Source of the DNA: Streptomyces cirratus
Lineage (GTDB): Bacteria; Actinomycetota; Actinomycetes; Streptomycetales; Streptomycetaceae
Length of the DNA: 64,000 nucleotides
Direction: 5' to 3'
Assembly: GCF_014650775.1 (NCBI RefSeq)
Contig: NZ_BMVP01000003.1
Location: forward strand, 372,001-436,000
Below, piece by piece: positions 16,220-25,272 of the stretch. The notes beneath the pieces were generated by a model. That model did no database searches, was not told the DNA's origin, and was given only the letters and a program-made list of their open reading frames with translations. Within the stretch, counting starts at the first letter, position 1, and each line of letters begins with the position of its first letter. The position numbers and the translations under genes were made by a program.

Positions 16220-17845
16220 TCACCCCTGGCAGATGCCCCGTTCGTAGTCGACGGTGGCGGTCGCCTTGGAGTACTGCCACTGCGGGGCCAGCAGCTGCGC
16301 GTCGAGCTGCCGGGCCGCGGTGGGGTCCTCCACGACGTAGCCGAAGTCCTGGAGCCAGGCCGGGTACAGGTTCTTGGACCCCAGGTAGAAGGCGGAGCCG
16401 TCCACCGAGACCAGCTTGTGGTGCTGGGCGTACGGGTGGCCGTCCGCCCACGTCGGGTTCTGCGCGGCGCGGAAGGTGGCCAGCTGGAGGTTCGAGCACA
16501 TGGCGGCGCCGGCCGTGCGCTGGTCCCCGGTCAGCAGGGCGAGCCGGTCGCGGAGCGTGTCGCTGACCTCGGAGAGCGACTTGATCTGCGAGTAGCCCCC
16601 GCTGCCGACGGCTCCCCGGTTGGCCGGATCGCTCACCACGATGCGGACCTTGACCCCGGCGGCCATCTTGGCGGCGAGGGCGTCGTAGACGCGGATGTCG
16701 TAGCGGGGCAGCGGTGGGCAGGTCGCGTTGAGGTCCTGCTGGGAGATCTCGATGTGCCGGGTGGCACTGGAGATCAGGGTCCGCAGGGCGCTCTCCTGCG
16801 GGTTGACCGTCTCGTAGTCGCGGTCGGCGTTGGTGTTGTCGTGGAGGCCCACCCCGCACTTGGTGTCCGCGGCGGCGGGCAGGGCCGGCCGGAAGGCGGA
16901 GGCCGGGTCGTTGAGCTCGATGCCCACGCCCAGTCCGCCGACGGCGATGACCGGTACCGTGCCCGGCTCCGCGGGCGGCGACGCGGGGGCCGTGTTCCCG
17001 GCGAGCGTGGGCGTACAGGCGGCGCCGTTGGAGGATGCGAACCAGACGCTGGCGATGTTGGCCTTGTTCCGGCAGGTCCAGGACCACAGTTCGTCAAGGT
17101 ACGAGCCCGCGGAGGCGGCGGCGGGCCCCGTCAGGGCCAGGTCGATGTCGGCCACCGGGTGGGCGGTCTCCAGGTAGTCGCCCTTCCAGCTGTTGATGCC
17201 TCCGCTGATCACCGACCGGCCGTCGACCACGAGGATCTTGGAGTGGTTCCAGGAGAACGCGGTCTTCGACGTCGTCATGGACGCCACGTTGAGGTCGATG
17301 GCGCGGGCGTCGGGGCCGAGCTTGGCGACGAGGTCGTCGCGGTACTTCGACGGCAGCACGTTCAGGTGGTAGACGGGCGCCGCCCCCACGAGGATCCGCA
17401 CCTTGAGCTTGTTGCCGCGGGCCGCAGATGCCTTGAGGCCCGCGACGAGGGCGTTCTGGAACGCCCCGTCGGGGAACGGCGCGAGGGTGGAGAGGTCGAC
17501 CGTGCCCGTGGCCCGGGAGACATTCTCGGTGATCTTGGCCAGCAGGCGCCGGGTACCCGGCCGGGCGGCGCAGGTGTCGTCTCCCCAGCAGCCGGGGGTC
17601 TGCAGCAGCCAGTCGCCGGCGCCCGAGGAGGAGGCGTCGAGGGCGTTGCCGGCGGTGCGCTCCCAGACCCGGTGTTCGAGTCCGGGGGACACCTGACGGA
17701 GCGTCCCTTCGACCGCGTCGAGGTGCGGGGTCGGTGAACCGGGGTCGGCCACCGCCGCGCCGGCGGGCAGCAGGGCCAGCAGGACGGCCGCGGCGGTGGC
17801 CCGGGTGAGCAGGGAGGACGGACGGCGGAGCGAGGGGCGGGGCAA
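16220..17845 (-). CDS. Secreted phospholipase D
   Basis: A 541-residue enzyme with a signal peptide (about 1-33, cleaved near AVADP). It has two HKD motifs: HSKILVVD (His201, Lys203, Asp208), followed by the GG..N..W motif, and HHKLVSVD (His475, Lys477, Asp482), followed by YLGSKNLYP. This is the classical extracellular Streptomyces PLD layout of about 500-540 residues. It hydrolyses or transphosphatidylates phospholipid head groups. The start is taken as TTG at 17845 because AAGGAAG lies just upstream and the signal peptide begins right there; the frame is open further upstream, with no better start. It is convergent with the stalked surface protein gene. Confidence 0.93.
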   Translation of the reverse strand: MPRPSLRRPSSLLTRATAAAVLLALLPAGAAVADPGSPTPHLDAVEGTLRQVSPGLEHRVWERTAGNALDASSSGAGDWLLQTPGCWGDDTCAARPGTRRLLAKITENVSRATGTVDLSTLAPFPDGAFQNALVAGLKASAARGNKLKVRILVGAAPVYHLNVLPSKYRDDLVAKLGPDARAIDLNVASMTTSKTAFSWNHSKILVVDGRSVISGGINSWKGDYLETAHPVADIDLALTGPAAASAGSYLDELWSWTCRNKANIASVWFASSNGAACTPTLAGNTAPASPPAEPGTVPVIAVGGLGVGIELNDPASAFRPALPAAADTKCGVGLHDNTNADRDYETVNPQESALRTLISSATRHIEISQQDLNATCPPLPRYDIRVYDALAAKMAAGVKVRIVVSDPANRGAVGSGGYSQIKSLSEVSDTLRDRLALLTGDQRTAGAAMCSNLQLATFRAAQNPTWADGHPYAQHHKLVSVDGSAFYLGSKNLYPAWLQDFGYVVEDPTAARQLDAQLLAPQWQYSKATATVDYERGICQG

Positions 17846-18033
17846 TGTACTTCCTTGGGCGAGAGCCGTGAACGAGGGCCGAGCAAGATCGACTCGGGGG
17901 AAGTTACCACCGCGTAGCAAGGCGCCCGGAATTCCCTGTGCCGGATTCGGCCACCCCCGCCGGCAGCGGACGGCCGGGCACGGCCGGGCACGCGAGCCCG
18001 GGGTGCCCGGCCGCCGCACGCGGCTGACGGGGG

Positions 18034-18684
18034 TCAGCGCTGGGGGCAGGTCTTCCAGGCGAAGTGGTAGACGGTCCGGATGTCACCGTCGGCGGAGTCC
18101 ATGGCGACGAAGCTGTTGGTCTTCGCCGGGTCCGAGGCGCCCGCGCTGACGCGCAGTTCGGTGTTGATGTTGAAGTTGCGCTGCACACCGCACGGCGCCC
18201 ACACCAGCTGGTCCCAGTCGGTGGAGTCGGTGACCTGCCAGTCGTTGTCGAGCGGGCCGTTGAACGCGTGGGTCCTGCTCGCCGTGTCGGGCGAGCCCTG
18301 GAAGTAGTACGACGCCTTCTGCGTGGCTCGCGCGCCGCGCTCCAGATGCGCGTAACCGCGGTAGTCGGCGCTCGCGACGGCGTACGAGTAGCCCTGCGGG
18401 ACGTGGACGATCAGGTTGATCTGGCAGTTCTTGCGGAAGTCGGTCGGCTGGGAGCCGAGCCCCACCTGCGCCAGGTACTGGCTGTAGGTGACGGTGAAGG
18501 CGGTGTGGTCGGGGGCGAGGGCGACCGCGGCGGTGCCGAGCGGGCAGCCGGAGCCGTTGACGGAGGCGACGTCGATGACGATCTTGTCGGGCGGCGGGGT
18601 GAAAGGGGCGGGAGCGGCGGTAACCAGCGCCGAGCCGGCGAGGAGCGCGGCGGTCGCACCGCTCACGAATAAGACACCGGGCAT
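18034..18684 (-). CDS. DUF4360 family secreted protein (copy 1)
   Basis: A 216-residue protein with a signal peptide ([20 protein letters not shown]) and the DUF4360 body: [46 protein letters not shown], and [13 protein letters not shown] near the end. Conserved cysteines (NGSGC, KNC, APCG and a final TCP) probably form disulfides. The family is known from fungi and actinobacteria and its role is unclear. A paralogue of identical length lies at 36396-37046. It is divergent from the P450 gene at 18907 across 222 bases. Confidence 0.9.
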   Translation of the reverse strand: MPGVLFVSGATAALLAGSALVTAAPAPFTPPPDKIVIDVASVNGSGCPLGTAAVALAPDHTAFTVTYSQYLAQVGLGSQPTDFRKNCQINLIVHVPQGYSYAVASADYRGYAHLERGARATQKASYYFQGSPDTASRTHAFNGPLDNDWQVTDSTDWDQLVWAPCGVQRNFNINTELRVSAGASDPAKTNSFVAMDSADGDIRTVYHFAWKTCPQR

Positions 18685-18906
18685 GATGCTCCGATCGGTT
18701 GTCGGTGGCCTTGCCTGATGTGGGGGACGTCCGGCCCGCACGGCGGAGCGGGTTCGGACCGCTTCGGATAGTAGGGACCGCGGCCGCGCCGCAGTAGGGC
18801 GCTTACCGGCCGAACAGCGGGCCCGCGCCCGGGCCCGGACGGCGCCTGTCAAGATCGACGGCATGGACGGCCGGCCCGTCGGCCCGGTCACACCCGAGGA
18901 GACCGC

Positions 18907-20139
18907 ATGACGCAGCGCACGGACAGCCGCCCGAAGACGCAAGGGGCACCCCTCCCCCAGCCGTTCGGCGAGGCGTTCACACGAGACCCCCACGCCGTGT
19001 ACCGGCGGCTGCGGGAGGAGGGCCGCGTCCACCACGTCGCCCTGCCCGACGGCTCCCCGGTATGGCTGGTCATCCACGAGGCGGACGTACGGGAAGGCCT
19101 CGCCGACCCCCGCCTGTCCGTCAACAAGCGCCACTCCACCACGGGTTACACCGGGTTCTGCCTGCCGTCCGCGCTCGACCGGAACCTGCTGAACATCGAT
19201 CCGGACGATCACCGGCGCCTGCGCCGCCTGGTGTCCTACGGCTTCACCCCGCGCCGCGTCGGGCAACTGCGCGACAGCGTGCAGGGCATCGTGGACGACC
19301 TGGTGACGTCGCTGGCGCAGGAGATGGACGCCCGCGGCGAAGCGGACGCCGTCGCCGGGTTCGCCAAGCCGCTCCCGCTGCGCGTGATCGGCTCGCTCCT
19401 GGCCGTGCCCGACGCCGACCAGGACCGGTTCTCCGGCTGGGTCACCGGCATGCTCGCGCCCCGCGGGCGCGAGGAACTCGTCGACGCGATCGGCCGGATC
19501 CACTGCTTCCTCATCGATCTCGTGGCAGCACGCCGCGCCGCGCCCGGCGACGACCTGCTCTCCGACCTGATCGCGGCGCGCGACGAGGAGGACCGGCTCA
19601 CCGAGGACGAACTCGTCTCGCTGGCCTTCCTGATCCTCCTGGCCGGCAGCGAGAACGTCCAGCACGTCATCGCGAACGGCCTGCTCACCCTGCTCACGCA
19701 CCCCGAGCAGCTGGCCGAGTTGCGCGAGCGGCCCGCGCTGTTCCCCGCTGCCGTGGAGGAACTCCTGCGCCACGCCCAGCCCATCCAGACGACGATCCGG
19801 CGCTTTGCCACCGAGCCGGTCGAGCTGGGCGGCGTCCTGATCCCGGCCGGGGACACGGTGCTGCTCTGTCTGGCCTCGGCCCACCGGGACCCCGCCCGGT
19901 ACCCGGACCCCGAGCGCTTCGACATCCACCGCGCGGACACCGCCCACCTCGCCCTCGGGCAGGGCATGCACTACTGCCTCGGCGCACCGCTCGCCCGCCT
20001 CCAGATCACCCTCGCGCTGCGCACCCTGCTCGATCGGTTCCCCGGGCTCCGCACCGCCCGCCCTGCCGGACAGCTGCCCTGGACCACCACGTTCCGCTTC
20101 CACGCCCTGCGAGAGCTGCCGCTGACGACGGCCCCGTGA
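18907..20139 (+). CDS. Cytochrome P450 with atypical I-helix
   Basis: A 410-residue soluble class I P450. ExxR is present (VEELLRHAQP), and so is the heme loop LGQGMHYCLGAPLAR, although the usual leading Phe is Leu. The I-helix reads LLAGSENVQ: the acidic residue is kept, but the proton-relay Thr is Asn. It fits the CYP107-like bacterial type. It needs ferredoxin and a reductase, neither of which is encoded here. The natural substrate is unknown. GAGGAG precedes the ATG. It is divergent from a DUF4360 gene and convergent with the phosphatase gene, 36 bases apart. Confidence 0.93.
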   Translation: MTQRTDSRPKTQGAPLPQPFGEAFTRDPHAVYRRLREEGRVHHVALPDGSPVWLVIHEADVREGLADPRLSVNKRHSTTGYTGFCLPSALDRNLLNIDPDDHRRLRRLVSYGFTPRRVGQLRDSVQGIVDDLVTSLAQEMDARGEADAVAGFAKPLPLRVIGSLLAVPDADQDRFSGWVTGMLAPRGREELVDAIGRIHCFLIDLVAARRAAPGDDLLSDLIAARDEEDRLTEDELVSLAFLILLAGSENVQHVIANGLLTLLTHPEQLAELRERPALFPAAVEELLRHAQPIQTTIRRFATEPVELGGVLIPAGDTVLLCLASAHRDPARYPDPERFDIHRADTAHLALGQGMHYCLGAPLARLQITLALRTLLDRFPGLRTARPAGQLPWTTTFRFHALRELPLTTAP

Positions 20140-20175
20140 CCGGTCCTCGCCGCAAGGTGCCCGCCGGGGCGCCGT

Positions 20176-22263
20176 TCAGCGCTGGTCGGGGTCCAGGGGG
20201 AGGATGCGGGCCATCAAGAGGGCCACGTCGTCGTGGTCCCCGGGGCGGCGGAGGGCGCGCAGGAGCAGGTCGCAGGTGGCCTCCAGGGGGCGGTGGGGGC
20301 CTGCGAGGAGGCTGAGCAGCAGGTCGAGGCGTTCGTCGAGGGACTGGTCGCGGGTCTCCACGAGCCCGTCGGTGTAGAGGACCAGCTGGTCGTCCGGGGC
20401 GAGGGCGATCCGGGTGGTGTGGAAGGGGACGCCACCGACCCCGAGGGGGGCGCCGGTGGGCAGGTCGAGCAGTTCCGGGAGCCGGCCCGGGCGCATCAGG
20501 ACCGGTGGGAGGTGACCGGCGAGGGAGATGTGGCATTCGGAGCGCAGGGGGTCGTAGACGGCGTAGGCGCAGGTGGTGATGGTGTGTTCCATGCCGGCGG
20601 CGGCCTGGTCGAGGTACTGGAGGACCTGTGAGGGGTCGAGGTCGAGCTGGGTCAGGGTCCGGGTGGCGGTGCGCAGCTGGCCCATCGTGGCGGCGGCCGC
20701 GATGCCGCTGCCCATGACGTCGCCGATGACGAGGCCGGTCTTGTCGTCGGCCAGCGGGATGACGTCGAACCAGTCGCCGCCGATCTCGCTGGTGGCCCCG
20801 GACGGCTGGTAGCGGTGGGCGATCTCCAGGCCGAGCCGGTGGGCCGGCTGGTGCGGCAGCAGGTTGCGCTGGAGGGTGAGGGCGGCGTGCCGCTGGTTCT
20901 GGAACAGTCGGGCGTTGTCGACACAGACGGCCGCCCGCGCGGCCAGTTCGACCGCCAGGGTGACGTCGTCCTCGTCGAACGGTGCGGGCGTGCGGGCCCG
21001 CATCAGGCCGATGGCGCCGATCACCTCGCCGCGCGCCACCAGCGGGACCGCCAGGTAGGAGTGCACTCCCGCCGCGGCGAGCAGCGCGGCTGCGTTGTCG
21101 TCCCGGGCGATGCGGCGCAGGTCCGGGCCGCTCACCCGGGCCATGAGGACGGGGCGCCCGGTGTTCACGCAGTGGGTGATCACCCGGTCGGTGTCGTACT
21201 GGGCGAGCTCGCCCGCCGGGTCGGTGGCCTGCGCCGCTCCCGTGGGGTAGGCGGCGACCACCGCGAGGGCCCGGAACCGGGCCGGTCCGCTCGGTTCGCC
21301 GGTGGTGCGGCGGCCGTGCAGGACGCTGTCGAGCACGTCCACGGTGGTGACGTCGGCGAGCTGCGGTACGCACACCTCGGCCAGCTCCCGTGCCGTCTGC
21401 TCCAGGTCCAACGTGGTGCCGATGCGTACGGAGGCGTCCGCCACCACCGCCAGGCGGCGGCGGGCGCGGGCGGCATCGGCGGCGGCCCGGTGCTGCTCGG
21501 TCACGTCGACCACGGAGACGGCGACGCCCAGCGCGTGCCCGGCCGCGTCGTCGAGCCGGTAGTAGGACACGGACCAGGCTCGTTCCTCGGGGTCGACCGG
21601 GGTGCGGCCGGTCACGTACTGGTCCAGCAGTGGCACGCCGGTGGCGAGCACCTGCCGCATGGAGGACTCGATGGCCTCCACGTCCAGGAAGGACAGGGCC
21701 TCGCGGATGGTCCGGCCGAGGTGTTCGGAGGCGGGCAGGCCGTTGATGTGCTCCAGCGCCGGGTTGACCAGGACGTACCGCAGGTCGGTGTCGGTCACGC
21801 CGAGGCCGATCGGGGACTGGGAGACCAGCCGCAGGGACAGGGCCAGGTCGCGCTCGACGCGCCGCAGCGTGGGGTGGTCGGTGGCGATGCCGAGGGCGTA
21901 GAAGTCCCCCAGGTCGTCCTGGAGCCGCATGTTGCGGAACTCGACCAGGCGGCTGCTGCCGTCCTTGTGCAGGATGGGGAAGCTCCCGGCCCAGCGCCGG
22001 CCGCTCTTCATGACCTGGGTGAACAGCTCGATGACCAGGTCGCGGTTCTCCTGCGACACCAGCAGCGCCGCCGCGGGCTGCCCGAGCGCCTCCTGCGCGG
22101 AATAGCCGAACAGCTCCTCGGCCTGGGGGCTCCAGAACACGATGCGCCCTCGGTCGTCCAGGACCACCGCGGCAAGGCTCAATACGTCGAGCAGGCCGCC
22201 CGTGGCCGCCGGATCCGCCTCCGTGCTGTGGATCTCGGCCCGGAACGCGTCGGACGTGCTCAT
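20176..22263 (-). CDS. PAS-PAS-GAF-PP2C (SpoIIE-type) serine phosphatase
   Basis: A 695-residue cytoplasmic signalling protein. PAS domains lie at about 25-135 (VVLDDRGRIVFWSPQAEELFG) and 150-262 (VTDTDLRYVLVNPALE), a GAF domain at about 275-450 (HSYLAVPLVARGEVIGAIGL), and a SpoIIE/PP2C catalytic domain at about 480-690 with metal-site motifs SEIGGDWFDV, VIGDVMGSG and VLYTDGLVE. Such proteins dephosphorylate anti-sigma-factor antagonists in response to signals sensed by PAS/GAF. No histidine-kinase-like (anti-sigma) ATPase domain is fused here, unlike in many Streptomyces relatives. No partner is encoded nearby. Confidence 0.93.
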   Translation of the reverse strand: MSTSDAFRAEIHSTEADPAATGGLLDVLSLAAVVLDDRGRIVFWSPQAEELFGYSAQEALGQPAAALLVSQENRDLVIELFTQVMKSGRRWAGSFPILHKDGSSRLVEFRNMRLQDDLGDFYALGIATDHPTLRRVERDLALSLRLVSQSPIGLGVTDTDLRYVLVNPALEHINGLPASEHLGRTIREALSFLDVEAIESSMRQVLATGVPLLDQYVTGRTPVDPEERAWSVSYYRLDDAAGHALGVAVSVVDVTEQHRAAADAARARRRLAVVADASVRIGTTLDLEQTARELAEVCVPQLADVTTVDVLDSVLHGRRTTGEPSGPARFRALAVVAAYPTGAAQATDPAGELAQYDTDRVITHCVNTGRPVLMARVSGPDLRRIARDDNAAALLAAAGVHSYLAVPLVARGEVIGAIGLMRARTPAPFDEDDVTLAVELAARAAVCVDNARLFQNQRHAALTLQRNLLPHQPAHRLGLEIAHRYQPSGATSEIGGDWFDVIPLADDKTGLVIGDVMGSGIAAAATMGQLRTATRTLTQLDLDPSQVLQYLDQAAAGMEHTITTCAYAVYDPLRSECHISLAGHLPPVLMRPGRLPELLDLPTGAPLGVGGVPFHTTRIALAPDDQLVLYTDGLVETRDQSLDERLDLLLSLLAGPHRPLEATCDLLLRALRRPGDHDDVALLMARILPLDPDQR

Positions 22264-22506
22264 GGCCCGAACCCTTTCCGTTCACTGCGTGGCGCACCCT
22301 GTGCCCGGCCCACACCACCGGCGCCGTCCTCCAAACCCTCCCACCGTCTCCGCGTACCGGCGACCCGGATTCCGGCGGTGGGCTTCATAAGGCAGGAGCC
22401 GCCAAACACAGCCAGGCATAAGGTCGCCTTTGGCGCGGGTGCTGCTTTCTGCTGAACCGGGCCCCCGCCCGGCGTCGCGGCCCCGCCCGGTGGGCACGCA
22501 GCACGC

Positions 22507-23808
22507 GTGACCCCTCCCGCCCTGCGCACGGCGACCGCGACCCGCCCCGGCGCCCGTCGTGCGCTGCTGGCCGGCTCGGCGGGCAACCTCGTCGAGTGGT
22601 ACGAGTTCGGCGTCTACGGCTGCTTCGCGACCGTGATCGCGGCCCACTTCTTCACCCCGTCGGCGGAAACGCCGGGCGGCTCCTCGGCGCTGATCGCCAC
22701 CTACGCCTCGTTCGCCCTCGCGTTCTTCTTCCGCCCCGTGGGAGCGCTGCTGTTCGGGCGGCTCGGCGACCGTCTCGGCCGGCGGCCCGTCCTGGTGGTC
22801 GTGGTGGGCCTCATGACGCTGGCCACCACCTTGATCGGGCTGCTGCCCACCCGGGCCGTCATCGGCCCCGCCGCGCCCTGGCTCCTCACCCTGCTGCGTG
22901 TCCTACAGGGGCTGTCGGCCGGCGGGGAGTTCGGCGGCGCCGTGTCGCTGATGACGGAATCCGCCCCGCCGGGCCGGCGGGGCCTGTACGGGGCGTGGCA
23001 GTCCTTCACCGTCGCCCTCGGGCTGCTCGCGGGCGCGGCGACGGCCGCCACCGTGGCCTGCGCCCTGTCCCCGGCCGCACTCCAGGCCTGGGGGTGGCGG
23101 ATCCCGTTCCTGCTGGCCCTGCCGCTCGGCGGGGTCGTGCTGTGGCTGCGTACGGCCCTGGAGGAGCCGGCACCAGGCTCGGCTCCGGCCCCCGGTGCGG
23201 CAATGCGGCGCGAGGAGGGGCCGGTGCGCGCCGTGGCGCTCGCCGTCGCCCGCGTCATGGGCTGGTCGGCGGCCGGGTACACGTTCCTGGTCGTCCTGCC
23301 GTCCTACCTCCAGTCGGTGCCGGGCTCCTCGACGCGCGAGGCCCTGGTCGCCACCGCCCTCGCGAACCTCGGCTTCGCGGCCTGCGTGCTGCCCGCCGGG
23401 CAGCTCAGCGACCGGATCGGCCGGCGCCCGGTCATGCTCGGCGGGGCCCTGGCCGTCGTACTGCTGGCCTTCCCGCTCCTGCACCTGCTGCGGGACCCCG
23501 GGCCCTCCCCCGCGGCGCGGGCCGGCTCGCTCCTGGCGGCGGGCGCGCTCGTCGGCCTGATGGCGGGGCCGGGACCGGCCATGCTCGCCGAGATGTTCCC
23601 GCGCGGCGTGCGCTGCACCGGGTTGGGGCTGGCCTACTCGCTGGCCAACGCGGTGTTCGCGGGCTGCGCCGGGCTCGTCATCACCGCCCTCGTCGCGGCC
23701 ACGGGGGACGCTTCGGTACCCGCCTGGTACGCCGCCGCGGCCTGCGCCGTCAGTGCGCCCGCGCTGGCCACCCTGCGCGGCGATAGCCACAGGGGGCCGC
23801 TGCGATGA
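22507..23808 (+). CDS. MHS-family major facilitator (metabolite:H+ symporter)
   Basis: A 433-residue, 12-helix transporter. The MHS/ProP-type signature GNLVEWYEFGVYG opens TM1, and the loop 2-3 motif GRLGDRLGRRPVLV and the second-half repeat LSDRIGRRPVML are present. Family members import small organic acids, betaines or amino-acid-like solutes with protons. The start is GTG at 22507. The stop overlaps the start of the anmK gene in ATGA, so the two are translationally coupled; the transported compound may therefore be a wall-recycling intermediate such as anhydro-MurNAc (inference). Confidence 0.9.
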   Translation: MTPPALRTATATRPGARRALLAGSAGNLVEWYEFGVYGCFATVIAAHFFTPSAETPGGSSALIATYASFALAFFFRPVGALLFGRLGDRLGRRPVLVVVVGLMTLATTLIGLLPTRAVIGPAAPWLLTLLRVLQGLSAGGEFGGAVSLMTESAPPGRRGLYGAWQSFTVALGLLAGAATAATVACALSPAALQAWGWRIPFLLALPLGGVVLWLRTALEEPAPGSAPAPGAAMRREEGPVRAVALAVARVMGWSAAGYTFLVVLPSYLQSVPGSSTREALVATALANLGFAACVLPAGQLSDRIGRRPVMLGGALAVVLLAFPLLHLLRDPGPSPAARAGSLLAAGALVGLMAGPGPAMLAEMFPRGVRCTGLGLAYSLANAVFAGCAGLVITALVAATGDASVPAWYAAAACAVSAPALATLRGDSHRGPLR

Positions 23809-24977
23809 GGGTGATCGGGCTGATGTCGGGGACCTCGTACGACGCCGTCGACGCCGCGGCCGCGGACCTGAGCACCGAGGACGGGACGCTGTACCTGACA
23901 CCGCTGGGGATGGTCGGCGAACCGTACCCCGACGACGTACGGGCGGCCCTGGCGGCCGCGCTGCCGCCCGCGGCGACCACGATGGCCGACGTCTGCCGCC
24001 TGGACACGCTGATCGGGCAGGCCTTCGCCCGGACGGCGGTGCGTGCCGACCGCGAACTGTGCGACGGCCGGGCGGATTTGGTCGCCTCGCACGGCCAGAC
24101 CGTGTACCACTGGGCGCAGGACGGCCGGGTGCACGGCACGCTCCAGCTCGGCGAGCCGGCCTGGATCGCGGAGGCCGCCGGCTGCCCCGTCGTGTCCGGA
24201 TTCCGCCCGCGCGACGTGGCGGCGGGCGGCCAGGGCGCGCCGCTGGTGAGCCTGGTCGACCTGATGCTGCTGCGCGGACGGCCCGGTGTCCCGGCCGCGC
24301 TGAACATCGGGGGCATCGCGAACCTGACCGTCGTCCCGTCGGGTGGTGACCCGGTGGCCTTCGACACCGGCCCGGGCAACGCGCTGATCGACGCCGCGGT
24401 GCGGGAGGTGACGCGCGGGCGGCTGCCGTTCGACGAGGACGGCGCCCTCGCAGCGGCCGGGCGGGTGCACCTGCCGTTGCTGGAGCGGCTGTTGGCGGAG
24501 CCGTACTACCGGATGCCCTGGCCCAAGACGACCGGCAAGGAGCTCTTCCACCGCGACTACGTGCGGGGCATGGCGGCCGGCCCGGCCTACGCCGCTCTCC
24601 CGCCCGAGGACCTCATCACCACGCTGACGCGTCTGACCGCCACCACCATCGCCGCCGCGCTGCGCCCGCTGGGGGCCACGGAGGTCTTCGCCTCGGGCGG
24701 GGGCGTCCGCAATCCGACGCTGACGGCGATGCTGCGCGCGGAGCTGGGTCCCGCCGCGCTGCGCACCTCGCAGGAGCTGGGCCTGCCCGCCGCCGCGAAG
24801 GAGGCCTACGCCTTCGCGGTGCTGGGTTACCTCACCCTGCACGGGCTGCCGGGCAACGCGCCCCGCTGCACGGGGGCCCGCGGCCCGCGCGTCCTGGGCT
24901 CGATCACCCCGGGCCGCCGCGCCCTGCGCCTGCCCGCGGCCCCCTCGCGCGCCCCGCACTCCCTGATCGTGCGGTGA
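23805..24977 (+). CDS. anmK: Anhydro-N-acetylmuramic acid kinase
   Basis: A 390-residue ASKHA-fold kinase. The N-terminal MRVIGLMSGTSYDAVDAAA is diagnostic for AnmK. Other conserved parts are ASHGQTVYH, TLQLGEPAWIA, LNIGGIANLT and FDTGPGNALID, and late FASGGGVRNP. It uses ATP to open and phosphorylate 1,6-anhydro-MurNAc to MurNAc-6-phosphate in peptidoglycan recycling. It is coupled to the upstream MHS transporter by a four-base overlap. The last 25 residues after GSITPGR are a low-complexity extension. Confidence 0.95.
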   Translation: MRVIGLMSGTSYDAVDAAAADLSTEDGTLYLTPLGMVGEPYPDDVRAALAAALPPAATTMADVCRLDTLIGQAFARTAVRADRELCDGRADLVASHGQTVYHWAQDGRVHGTLQLGEPAWIAEAAGCPVVSGFRPRDVAAGGQGAPLVSLVDLMLLRGRPGVPAALNIGGIANLTVVPSGGDPVAFDTGPGNALIDAAVREVTRGRLPFDEDGALAAAGRVHLPLLERLLAEPYYRMPWPKTTGKELFHRDYVRGMAAGPAYAALPPEDLITTLTRLTATTIAAALRPLGATEVFASGGGVRNPTLTAMLRAELGPAALRTSQELGLPAAAKEAYAFAVLGYLTLHGLPGNAPRCTGARGPRVLGSITPGRRALRLPAAPSRAPHSLIVR

Positions 24978-25020
24978 CCGCGGTCGGGGCGGCGGTGGCG
25001 TTGCCCCCGTGTGCCGTCGC

Positions 25021-25272
25021 TCAGACGCGGGTCCCCGTCACGTCGTGCGCCGCCCTGTGCTGCGGGGGCCGGGCACGCCAGGAGTTCGCAGGGTGGACGA
25101 GGGGCCAGTGGCGGTCCCAGTGGGCACGGCGACGGTGACGGTGGTGCGGGTGGGTGTGGTGGTGTTCGTGGACCGCGGGGGCGCTGCGCGCCAGCATGAC
25201 CAGCGCGGCCGTGAGGGCCGCCAGCTCTATGTGGTCCGGGTTGCCGCGGACCACCTTGATCCGGCCTATCAC
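25021..25272 (-). CDS. Acyl-CoA carboxylase epsilon-like subunit, His-rich
   Basis: An 83-residue protein. It begins GRIKVVRGNPDHIELAALTA, the hallmark of the actinobacterial acyl-CoA carboxylase epsilon subunit (I-V-RGNP...ELAALT), and has the family's C-terminal basic/aromatic part (NSWRARPPQ). In known complexes AccE/PccE stabilises the alpha-beta core and raises activity. Its GTG start overlaps the stop of the upstream P450 gene in GTGA, so it is co-translated. The linker holds an unusual histidine cluster (HEHHHTHPHHRH). No alpha or beta carboxylase gene is in the window. Its location suggests malonyl-CoA supply to RppA (inference). Confidence 0.75.
   Translation of the reverse strand: MIGRIKVVRGNPDHIELAALTAALVMLARSAPAVHEHHHTHPHHRHRRRAHWDRHWPLVHPANSWRARPPQHRAAHDVTGTRV

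Noticed and set aside
25021..25272. Reading the small gene as a meaningless tail of the P450 transcript
   Set aside because: The RGNP...ELAALT motif, the GTGA overlap and the family-like C-terminus together make a real protein more likely than a chance frame.
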